Under the pieces are notes generated by a model. It was given only the letters and a program-made list of their open reading frames with translations. It was not told the DNA's origin and searched no databases. A stretch of 64,000 nt of DNA, taken from assembly GCA_030533445.1 (NCBI GenBank), contig CM060065.1, forward strand, positions 18,710,474-18,774,473, in the 5' to 3' direction. Each line of letters opens with the position of its first letter. The first letter of the stretch is position 1. This document shows, piece after piece, positions 46,391 through 57,259 of this stretch. The DNA is from Cyprinodon diabolis. Taxonomy: Eukaryota; Chordata; Actinopteri; Cyprinodontiformes; Cyprinodontidae. The position numbers and the translations under genes are program-made.

Positions 46391-49300
46391 TTAGGCCCTT
46401 TACTTCATTCTCTGTCATTAGCTCTCCATTTCTGTATATTTTACTGTTTTATCATTCTTTGAGTTGTAGCTGTTTGGTTTGTTTTGAATATTTAGTCACA
46501 ATTTGGATCTTAATAACCAATATTGTTGTCTTGCTGGATTATTAATTTTAGATTAGATTAGATGGGTGTATTTCCTCATTCAAGCAAACTGGCCAACTAG
46601 TTTGCGGTCTGGTAGTTTCCGTATTTCAAGAATTGACTGCTGGATCTTTAGGGTGTATTTCATTAAAAAGTACTGTATCAGTTGAGGCTCAGTTTGAAAA
46701 GCAAAACGAAACAAAATGTTTGACAGTCAGAGAGCCATCTTAAGTCCACATCTCTGCCTGAATAAATAACCATTTTCGGTAACTGTGGCATCCTTCGCCA
46801 TGTCTGTTGTGAATTTCTGAAGAAGCTCCCAATTCAATGAGAGATTAAATCCCATTCTTTGCCATGTTATTCCTGCAAATGGATCTCTTGGCAAAAGAGA
46901 TTTACAAGCAATGATTCCAAAAGGGGAGGCTGCTCAGTCGCGTAGTTTTTGGTTTAAAACAAATGTCTGGGAGAATGTTTGTTCAGAGACCTACGTGATA
47001 ATTGTCATGTTGGCTTCAGATAGATAATTGTTGAAACATAACTATATAATGTGTGCATCATCTTTGCCTTGAATATAGCAAAAAACCCTTATCTTAGTTT
47101 GTATTAACATGTTATATGATTTATGTTTGGGTCAGGTTGGAACACAGTCATGATGCATGTTACTTTCAGAGATTCCGGGACAACTTACCTGTATCCTGTA
47201 TTTGTTGACAGAGTGTGTGTTCTGTAATGCTATATAAAAAATGTGTATAAAATATATAGTTTTGTTATCATTGGATATTAATAGACAAGAACAAAATATA
47301 TATCCATGTTCCCTCTGTTTTATGCAGAAATGCTAATAGACATACAAAGTTAAGTGCATACCAGTTGTTGGGTCTTACTTCATTGCCATTTTCTTTGTAA
47401 ATTCTTTAGTGATTGTGTGCTGACACTGAGATTTAAATATGATTGAAATGTATTCTCCTTTTGTTCTTATGTTTTCTCTGTAAATCTAAATTTATTGCAC
47501 AAAGGGTTTGCAGCCTCAAAAAGTCTTCAAAAATGTGATTCATAAGTTTATCAGTGATGTTACAGGAAGAGCCGTTTGTATTCCAATTTTCAGGCCCCAC
47601 ATTGTTGGTTATGCTAAAAGCCTTTATAATGCTACATCTTAATTAGGCATTTAGAAAGTTATTTTAAGGGTTGATGGAGCTCTCTACATTTTCAGAAGTA
47701 TTTTTGCCGTCAATAGAATCTTTACCTAAATCTAATATCCTCAGATCCATAATATTGCCCTTAACGTCATTGGTAATATCTCCTGAGAATTATGATCTCA
47801 TGATTCAACAGACTAAACTGTGAAAGGGGAGTAAAGTTGTGGAGAATGTACAATGTTGATGTATATGGTTATGTATTATCTGTGTAACTGTCTCTGTCTG
47901 ACTCATGGGTGATTCTGCCCTTTGGGACAACAGAGAGAAATTAGCCTTTGGCTATAATCTGGCTTGTTTACATTGACGTTTTGTCTTTCATGTACTGTCT
48001 GTCCATTTATATGCACTGTCCCAACCAAAAAAAAACCTTAAAAATAAAGCACCACACATTATTTTCACACATAGATAACAGCTCACAGATCAATTACAAT
48101 TACTCATCAATCTACCCAAATGTTTTAATGGTGTGTACAAAAGGGCTCTAAAATAAGTACCATATCATGTTGCAACTCTAGATCAATTGTGTCTTAGTAT
48201 TCAATACTCATATCTAGAGTAAAGCATGCTGTCTACTGTCAATAACTAACTTGAACAAATTAATAACATTTAATTATATGTCTATTCATATTTACACAAT
48301 CAAAATATGAATACACACACACATATATTTATATAACTTTATGGTAGATATCCTGTATTTAATGATAAGATCATGTTTGATAAGATATTTATACATTCAA
48401 AATTAGCTCTGTGAAAGTTTAGTATTTGGCCTTGATAAAAGCTCAATATCACTGAAGTGTATAAGATATTTCTGATTCCCTGAACATGTCACCAAAGTCC
48501 TGAGCTCTCCAACCAAAATGGGTTTTTTGAGGTGGATAAATATGCTTTCATTTTTCATTCTGTCTTATCAAGGCAAGCAAAATATCTTCCATTCGCTAAG
48601 GTCTTTGGCAATAAAGACAGAAATTTGATATCTTAAGATAACAGAAATGATATTACCCAGAAGCCATAACTGAGTCCTGTCATGGGGGAGACGGAGTGAG
48701 TGATTGCCGCTAGTTATGCAAGAGCTGATTTATCCCATTAGGCTTTGGTGTAGGCGCAAGCCCAGAGCTTGTGCCACTGAGGCTCACTAGCAGTTATTGC
48801 CTGACATGAAAATTCTTCTTCAAGCGTAAAATGTCAGAAAGTAGGATTGATGCCTCTGCTCATTATTGCTTCTGCATTTAGGGATGAAAAAGGTAATATT
48901 ATATTGGAAAAAAATATGAAATGTAGAGGACATAGTGGGAGTTGAGGTTTAAAATTATTGGAAAAAAAGAAAATAAACATATAACAAATAACCATTTAAA
49001 ATAGCTTAATGTGTGTTTTGTGATATGAAATAGGGTACAAGTGTGGAACATAACTTACGTACATCTTGCTAATGAGAGATTGTGTTTTTTCACAGAGGCA
49101 ATGTAGATATAGTAGTATGTTCACAGAAACCAGACTTCTTATAATCCAAGTATCGGTTTGGAAGAAAGTTATAAATATTGTATGTTTTTTTGCTGGTGTG
49201 GTAAGTTTCCTTATATAAAATCAGTGAGGAAATTAGATTGGGTTGGTTACAAAGCAAGTGTGCTTATCAATGATAAACTAAGTTAGAATTGATTCTTAAA

Positions 49301-50176
49301 AAATAGCTTTTAGCATATTTTAAATCTTCTTCAGTTTAGATTTGTAATGCAATTGGATTTAATAAATAAATCAAATAAATGAATAAATATCTGTGATATT
49401 ATGTCAGTGTTTTCTGGGTCCCAGAGAAGCAATCTGACATTTATGAAAAATCTGCAGGCTATGCTTTACACATAATTAAAGGATTCCCTGACTGTTGTGA
49501 ACATGAACAATAATTGACCTGCAAGGGTCTGGTGGTAAATTGTTATTACTGCAGCTAATTTTGTCCTGTGTAATAGATACTCTGGCTTGGTGACAACACT
49601 GACAAGTCCATTTCATGTTTCGGTTACACACTTACACGGCACCCTGTAACATCATGGCAGGCCTACTGAAAAAAAGCACGTACTAATTGGCATCATTTTT
49701 AGGTAGTCTAAATTCTAAACCTAAAGTAGAGGGATGCGTACCAAACATATCCTTTTTAAATCTGTAGGACCAATAAATGTATTGCAAATGCAATGCAAAT
49801 CTGGCAGCTCTAGGCCTCTTCTCGTTGTCAAATGTAATCTCATTAAAGATAATCCCCCTTCTATACTGTGCATAGCTGCGGTTCCATTTTACGATGAGCA
49901 TAGTTTCAGTTAAGTTTCCTGTAGCTTTATTTGATCATCAACAGACAAGTGGAAAAATATAAGGTGTTATGCACTTCCAATTCAAGCCTGCCACTCAGCC
50001 AAATGAAGCTAGAGAAAAACAGCACTTAATTGCTGAAGTATACTTGTCGACCCTGCAGAAACAAATAGACTACAAGTTTAACATAAAAAGCCCATCTCTT
50101 TAATTTTTGCACTCAGTTTTGATTGCATTAACAGGTGGCAGGCATATTTGCATAAAAATATACAACATTACACAGC
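46390..50176. other. No gene recognised
   Basis: Long AT-rich stretch without coding frames or named repeats. Confidence 0.5.
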
Positions 50177-50634
50177 CCACCTGTCATGATGTGGCGGTTT
50201 TACTAGCCCAGGTGCAGAACTCAGGGACACAGAAGCAGGGTAAAAGTCCAATATTTATTGAAAACACACAGGGTTCTGTCCTCGCCCACCCTGGGTGGGT
50301 TGTTTTGATTTCTGGTCCCTGTTCTGTTTCTGTGCCTGGCCCTCCTTGCCTGTTTTATCCGCATCTGCTGATTAAGCTCTCCCTACTTAAGCTGAGGGAG
50401 AGCTTCCCTCTGAGCCGGATTGTTGTCCTTGCCATGGAAGCAAGCCTGAGCCGCCCTGCCTGTCTGAAACCAGAAAACCTGTAAGTCAGAACCTGTCACC
50501 TGTACCAGAACCTAACCTACTCTGTCCTCTCTGCCTTCCAGGGCACAACCCTGTGTGTTTCCAATAAATATTGGACTTTAACCTGCCTGTGCGTTCTGTG
50601 AGTTCTGCACCTGGGCTAGTAAAACCGCCACATC

Positions 50635-51687
50635 ATGACAGAACAATCCGGCCAACAGACTAGCCCAGCAGACTCAATGGAGACATACCTGACGATGTTT
50701 GAGGAGGGACCGACAAACTCCACGGAACCACACTGGACGGTCTCGTTCCATCGATGGCTGGAGATTCTGGACCGTCTGGAGACCCCTGAGCCCGCTCTGA
50801 GCCGTCTGGAGACCCCTGAGCCTGCTCTGAGCCGTCTGGAGACCCCTGAGCCTGCTCTGAGCCGTCTGGAGACCCCTGAGCCTGCTCTGAGCCGTCTGGA
50901 GACCCCTGAGCCTGCTCTGAGCCGTCTGGAGACCCCTGAGCCCGCTCTGAGCCGTCTGGAGACCCCTGAGCCCGCTCTGAGCCATCTATTCTCCTCTCTG
51001 TACGTTCCATGGACCTTTGAGCCCTCTTCGTTCCTGTACGTGGAGCCGTGACAGGCGGCCTCCTCTGTTCCTGAAGTGGAGCCACAGTCTGTGGTTTCCC
51101 CTGTTCCTGAAGCGGAACCGCAAGGGACGGCCTCCTCAGTTCCTGTTTGGGAGCCACAATCGGTGGTCTCCTCTGCTCCTGATGTGGAGCCACAATCGGT
51201 GGCCTCCTCTGTTCCTGATCCGGAGCCGCAATCGGCGGCCTCCTGTGTTCCTGTGGAGCCACAGTCGGTGGCCTCCTCTGCTCCTGATTCGGAGACACAG
51301 TGGGCGGCCCTGTCTGAGCCTTTTGCAGAGCAGCAGAAGCGGAGGCGGCGCCCTCCTCTGAGCTTCCTGCAGAAGCGGAGGCGGCGTCTTCCTCGGAGCT
51401 TCCTGCTGGAGCGGAGACGGCTTCCTCTTCGGAGCTTCCTGCAGAAGCTGGGATGGCGTTCTCCTCCAGGGTCCCTGCAGCTTCTGAGAGTCCGGTCCCG
51501 CGGCCGGTCTCCGGAGCGTCTGCTTCAGCTCCGGCTCCACGGCCGGTCATCTGATACTCTGCCCTGCTGCCGGTCCCACGGCCGGTCACCTGAGACTCTG
51601 CCCTGCTGCCGCCGCCACGGCCGGCCTCCTGAGACTTTCCCTGTCCTCGCCCACCCTGGGTGGGTTGTTTTGATTTCTGGTCCCTGA
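50635..51687 (+). pseudogene. Retroelement Pro/Glu-rich ORF with one in-frame stop
   Basis: A single frame interrupted only by TGA at 51049-51051. It opens at the LTR/leader boundary (MTEQSGQQTSPADSMETYL) and runs through seven LETPEPALSR repeats. After the stop it continues as a tail of about 12 EPQSV.SSVP-like blocks and an Arg-rich end. The tail matches in style the one fused to the protease at 2662-2900, so it is the 3' ORF of this gypsy clade. No enzymatic motif is present and the function is unknown. It may be a spacer or an expressed low-complexity protein. Confidence 0.5.
50776..50985 (+). repeat. 30-bp coding tandem repeat, 7 copies
   Basis: Seven exact-length 30-bp units encode LETPEPALSR (the last ends in SH). 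Only third-position C/T changes distinguish the units, so the array is recent or homogenised. Confidence 0.95.
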
Positions 51688-51717
51688 TAAGCTGCTTCAA
51701 ATGAGCACCAGCTCTCA

Positions 51718-52161
51718 GGAGAGGATCCACGGCGCCCTCTGGTGGGCAAGCCTCTGGATCCCAACAGGAAAAAACAGAAAGCCACAGAAAGGGATCCACG
51801 TCGCCCTCTGGAGGGCAAACCTCTGGATCCCAACAGATAAACAGAAGCCCACAAGAAGGGATCCACGTCACCCTCTGATGGGCAAGCCTCTGGATCCCAA
51901 CAGGAAAAAACAGAAAGCCACAGAAAGGGATCCACACCGCCTTCTGGAGGGCAAACCTCTGGATCCCGACACCACCTTTTGTTTTAACCATAAAAATAAA
52001 ATGAGCCCACAAGAAGGGATCCACGTCGCCCTCTGGTGGGCAAGCCTCTGGATCCCAACAGGAAAAAACAGAAAGCCACAGAAAGGGATCCACGTCGCCC
52101 TCTGGAGGGCAAACCTCTGGATCCCAACACCACCTTTTGTTTTAACCATAAAAATAAAATG
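51718..52161 (-). repeat. Tandem array of LTR termini
   Basis: Six copies of a GATCCACG.CGCCCTCTGG segment, each ending GGATCCCRACA (ends at 51766, 51835, 51902, 51971, 52060 and 52129). The spacing is mostly 67-69 bp, with two alternating subtypes. A larger duplication of about 159 bp (51844-52002 and 52003-52161) includes host flank CCACCTTTTGTTTTAACC, so it arose after insertion. Confidence 0.85.
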
Positions 52162-52164
52162 ACA

Positions 52165-54910
52165 AAAACTAAAAACAACAACATGCTGTTTATTTTTTTA
52201 TTGGATTATCAATACTACTGGAAAAATATCTAAAATTACTAATGGGGGTGAAGGGCTATGTGTATATGTTTGTGCTCACGGTGTTCTTCCCTCAATGTCG
52301 CCAATTTGCAGCAGCTGTAGTAGTAAGCCCATGATACAAATGACTCATCAGATAACATAATAGTGTGTGAGAGCACTACTGTGTTCTGTTTAGCTACCTT
52401 TTTCTCAAAGACTTACAGTGTAAAACCTACCAGGGTACCATACTTACAAAATCTACTGGGGTTTTAAAGACTTATTCCGTCATCATAATCCTAGCTCACA
52501 AAATCCTCTGTGGTCTCCATACTCTTCATTTTTTACGTAAGACATTAGATCAAATTATTATATTTTTGTGATTAAGGTAATAGATTTCAAACCTTGAAAT
52601 TCCGTAAAAATGTTTTTGGATCAGTGCAGCGGTCACCTTCAATCCAAAGACAAACATTTTTTTGAAGGATTTTGCAGGAAGAAACAATATTTCTCCTTGT
52701 TTTTTTTTTTTTTTTTCTTTAAGTTGACTGATCACAGTTCATCCTTTTTCCTTCTGGCCAAAGGACAGAAGTGATCACCACTTTCTCACAGAAACCACTG
52801 ACAAATATGTGGGGTTGAAGCCCAATGATTTCCTGACCGCAAGAAGACAAAACCAATTAAAATTGTATACTTTTCTTTTCAATTGATAGTTTTCAGTATA
52901 TCTTACGATCTGGTGAAGGGGGGGGGGGGGGGGGGCTCTTGCTTTGAACTCCCCGCAAAATGTTGCTGTTATTGTTTCAAGCATACTCCGTGCTTCAGTA
53001 GAATTTAGACAACCTTCAGTCAAACCTAAGGCCTGCAATGTTGGATCAACTCTTTTTTTCTCTCCCTTTTCCCCCTCTGCTGTGATCAGATGCATGTTAT
53101 AACCCTTTTTTTTAAACAGTTAACATTGACTACTACCTTCTGAAGTATCAAAATCAGGTTTACTTCTATTTTCATTGTGCAAAAAAGCAAAGCAAAATTA
53201 CAAAATAGCAACTCTCCAGGGGAGTGCAAATAAATAAACACGTACATACAGGTATTCATTTATTACTATTTTAAGTATATAACACAGAAACGACTTGAGT
53301 GTTAAGGAGACAAGCAAAAAAACAAATAAATAAATGATGTCCAAAGTGTCAGAAGTTGTATGTTTCACCTTATCCAGAGATGGAAGAGGGCATTCAGTCA
53401 GTCTCTGGGCTGGAACTGCTTCTTCTCTGCCACATTGCAGCTTGAAAACCACGATGCAATTTCATGGCTCAACATCAAGTCCACACAGCACCAAAGGCAG
53501 GACACCAAGAGTTCAGTTCTTAGGTTGTTTTGCTGTTGAATCTTCAAGAAGAACAGCCTATGCTGTGCCTACGTCAGGATTTAAGTGGAGTTGGCTTTTA
53601 GTTCAGGTCTTCACCGATGAAAGTGCCCAAGAACCTTATATGTTGCATCTCCATCCTGCCTGTTATGCTATTTTTTTTATCAGCCTAACCACTCTTTGAC
53701 TGACATGTGGGCATACACCAAAGTACATTTCAGTTCAGACATCGTTTAGGATAAAACTTTTAGCATTACAGTGGTATTATGTAATACCCTGAATTTTCAC
53801 GAGGGTAATGGAAATTGAAATTGAGTTTTAAAACACTAACACCTTTCTTTGCACATATACATGGTAAAAAAAAAACGCTCTGAAGACATGAACCCCATAT
53901 TGTTAGGACTGTAATCTGCTTACCGATGCAGAGTAACATGCCTCAGTTCCGAAAGCAGAAAGCTTTACAAACAAGGTCCCTCCCCCCCAAGCTGGTTACT
54001 CTGAAATGTTCAGAATTATGGCAATGCCCTAACTTTTAATGAGCCAAATTGCCATGAAAATGGTGTTTCCCCTGCTATGCTCATACAAGTGACAAGAATC
54101 GGTGGGATCCTACATCACACTCTGGGACGGTCTGTCTGGAAGTCCATGATCAACCAGCAGATCTTGCAAGGAAGATGCAGGTCCTCTAGCTTGCTCACCA
54201 ATCAGCTCAGAGTATTGGTGTTAAAAGACCATGAACAGCAGTCTGGCATAGCTCCTGTTCTGTTCTACAAGTTGTAATGCTATTCACAGTGGTAGAAACG
54301 GCATGCTACTGGTAGACCGGTTGGCTCTGTAGGTAAACGGCTGAGGATTGAGTCTGGATGGCCAGATTCTCATAGCAATTTATGATGATGGGGATAAGTG
54401 CCATAAGTCGTTGCGCATGCAAATGTCTTACCTTTTTGGCAGAGGGATGATGGTGGGGAACTAACGCATGAACTAATGCATGGTAGAATGGAGCACTGGA
54501 TGAGGGTGTGATTAAAGATAGTGGTAAAAACCCCATCTAGCTTGTTTGCACAGTCCCATGGTACCTTTCAGGTCACATTGTCAAGTCCAGCAGCTTTTGG
54601 AGGTTCACTGCATTCAGGGTTCTCCATATTGTACAGTAATAGTATGGTCTGCTGTGGAGCAATAACCATTGCAAAAGAGCTTTTATTTGAGCAGCTAATG
54701 TGAGCATTTTGGGGTTAAAAGCTAGTCTCTTTGTCTTGTAAGAGGCTCTGGTTTTCAATCATGGCTGATAGTGACTGCTAATCAAACATCAACATAGAGC
54801 CATCATTAACTGATGCATGTCACATCCTTGCTTCCCACATTCTAAAATGACCCAAATTTGTGATTATTTGCATTTGTACTGCTAGTGCTAATTGCAGTGC
54901 AGGGATGAAC
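52165..54910. other. No gene recognised; poly-T and G19
   Basis: Non-coding. Holds a T run near 52699-52716 and a 19-G homopolymer at 52918-52936. Confidence 0.5.
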
Positions 54911-54914
54911 GTAA

Positions 54915-55228
54915 TAAATTACCTGTAATTACCTATATAGAACTTTAATATTAAGTCAAAAGACTCCAAAGTACTCTACACTATATTCAGTTAGTCACCT
55001 ATACACACATTTGCACACTGAGGTTGGTATGTTACATTGTAGCAACATCTGTCCAGATGCACACTGATGGAAGCCACGTTGCCATACATCCACAATAACT
55101 AAACACCAAGCAGGAAAGGTAGGTAAAGCACCTTGCACAAGGATTACGACAGAGACAGAACCAACAGCGGCTTGAACCCACTGGTTGCAGGACTAACCCC
55201 TGCATCTAGAGCCACTACTGCCCCTGCA
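54915..55228 (-). mobile_element. tRNA-derived SINE, near full length
   Basis: Read on the minus strand: a head with CAGTAGTGGCTCTAGATGC (box A-like, degenerate) and GGGTTCAAGCCGC (box B). The body has CCTTGTGCAAGGTGCTTTACC, and the 3' part ends in a GAGTACTTTGG...TTCTATATAGG segment, as in common fish SINEs. It shares this layout with the shorter copies at 18.8 and 57.2 kb. Confidence 0.65.
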
Positions 55229-55229
55229 T

Positions 55230-57100
55230 AGAAGAAAAAATAATAAGATCAGTTCATATACATTTTTGGATATAGACAACTGTAACCACTACAAAACAGT
55301 TTATTTGAGCACGTATCTTCTTGATTATGATTACTCAAGAATAAGAATAATAGATATTTAGAAATAATTCAGTGGTGAATAATATTTGAAGATTAATTTG
55401 AAATGAAAATGTACAAACATAATTTACCATTACATTTTTCAATATTATAAATAAATAAATGTCTAATATTTTGTTAAAATATTTAACAAATTCTCAATCT
55501 TCATTTATTCACACCACCTACAGTAGTAGATGGAAACGCCTTTACTGGCATTATGGCAATAAAACTTACTAGAAACAGTAATTTTCAGGATTGATTTAAC
55601 TTTTGCAGAACACTTTGTTTCCAAAAAGACAGATATGAAAAAGAGTAATAAAAATGCTTTATAAAAACAAAACATAATTTTGTACATCAGTCTTGCCCTT
55701 CTCAGGCTTTGTGAAGACAAATCTGTGTTTTGCATGGTCCAATATTCTGTCACAAACAAACAAATAATGTACCAGTTTAATAATGGAGAAATTATAAATC
55801 CTCTTTATATTATTTGAATGTATAAAAATGTATTTCTTTACTGATAATTTGTTTATTTAAGAGCAACTATTAACATCTAGAAAACATACACTATGTTTTA
55901 TTATTTTCAATGCGAATCCCAGATTGTTCATGCTTTTTGGTCTTTTCTGAAAAGTACTTTAAATCATTCCTACCTGTCTTCACCCATGCTGGGTCAGATC
56001 CTTGCGTTTTAAAAAGGAGGTAGGGAAAGCAGAATAAAGCGATAACCTCACTGCATGCAGTTAGCCAAGCCTTGTAGCCAAACCATGTCCTGGAAAAAGA
56101 GTGTAGCATCTCCCTCTGCCTTTGGACTACTAATAATAATTTTAATTCTTGACTGATCAGGGCCAGGAGCCTTCACCTTCAGCTTCTCTTGGTAAGTTCT
56201 CTGCTCAAAAGGTGCTACTTTAAGGGACTTCGCTGAATTCATTTTTTCTTTCGCAATTTCTCTCTCTCTCTCTCTCTGTCTCTAATGCGTCTCAAACTTC
56301 CGTGACTCGCCCTGTCAATCACCTGCAAAATGTCTGCGCTGTGGCAGGAGGTGGTGGGCAAATAAACTTTCTGTCACCTCAGGTCGCTGCTTGGCTGCAC
56401 CCTGAGCCATCCTAAGTTTGTATTGCAGAGGAGCTACTGCACATGTACAACTTTTAAAGAGAGTCAATGGGTAAACATTCTTTTGCCTTATGGCAGAAAT
56501 ACATCACCAAACCGACGAAAAATTAAGTGACGCTGCTTTACTCGTTACTAAAGATGAAATATTTATCTTGCATATCTAAAATATATATATGAATATATTT
56601 TTAAATATTTTACATTTTAATTTAAATGATAAAAAACATCTTTTTTCCTTTTCATGTCTTAAATCAGGGTCATTAGGTGGGTGGGGCGGCACCCTAGCGC
56701 CCTCTTTTGGCCAGCCACCACTGGTTTCCTGGTTACAACAGTTTCAGCCCTGATGATTAATATTTTGAATCCACATACAGGCGTGATATTTGAAATTATA
56801 CAGAGAACCTCCAAGACTGTCTGATAATAGCATAACATTCATGACTTAATTTTAAAAAGTAAAATAAAATATTCAAATAGATACAAACAAATATGTCAAT
56901 AAAAGAAACATTTAACATATAATTTGATAGAAACAGAAAAAGCATGAGAGAAAATGAGTTGAGGAACATCTATGTGCCCTTTCATCTGGGTCTTTAACCA
57001 AAAATCTTCAGTACTAAAATAAAATATCTATTTTGGGGATTCCTTACGGAGAAAATAAAATTTTGCATCACCTCTTTAAGCTCAAAGAAACATGTTTATG
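55230..57100. other. No confirmed gene; (TC)n at 56261-56282
   Basis: AT-rich, with a GC-richer part at 55970-56420. A minus-strand frame at 56048-56242 is discussed as a weak candidate exon. Confidence 0.4.
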
Positions 57101-57104
57101 TTAC

Positions 57105-57256
57105 AAAACTCTAGCCCACTGCTCTTGGGGGAGCAATCAGGGGTTAGGGGTTTTGCTCAGGAATCCAGGGTGGAGGCAGCGAGATTTGAACCAGGTACTT
57201 GCAACCCTCTCAGAGCACAAGCAAACCGCTCTAACCCACTAGGCCAAGATTCCCCA
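57105..57256 (-). mobile_element. tRNA-derived SINE head
   Basis: On the minus strand it starts GGGGAATCTTGGCCTAGTGG with a clear box A (TTGGCCTAGTGGGTTAGAGC). Box B (GGTTCAAATCTCG) lies about 50 bp further, then a short body with CCTGAGCAAAACCCC. Spacing and sequence suit a polymerase III promoter. Confidence 0.65.
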
Positions 57257-57259
57257 TAT

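Larger units (their letters stand above)
50182..52129. mobile_element. Gypsy derivative with inverted interior
   Basis: The outer ends are the two termini of a minus-oriented gypsy LTR: TGTCATGATG at the left and ...GGATCCCAACA at the right. They are flanked by a perfect 5-bp duplication, CCACC (50177-50181 and 52130-52134). The interior runs the other way: an LTR 3' end ...ACATCATGACA at 50640, then a leader, a Pro/Glu-rich ORF and a pre-LTR segment at 51647. The leftmost 94 bp (50182-50275) are the inverse of 50545-50640. The pre-LTR segment CCCACCCTGGGTGGGTTG occurs at both 50284 and 51650. Gag proper and pol are absent. This is a non-autonomous, internally inverted element. Confidence 0.75.

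Noticed and set aside
50660..52093. 477-codon minus-strand ORF
   Set aside because: It is antisense to the Pro/Glu-rich retroelement ORF and the LTR-terminus array. Sense orientation is fixed by the similar tail fused to the protease at 2.7-2.9 kb.
18776..57256. tRNA genes at the three SINE heads
   Set aside because: Box A/B-like motifs are present, but the sequences do not fold as intact tRNAs and are followed by SINE bodies.
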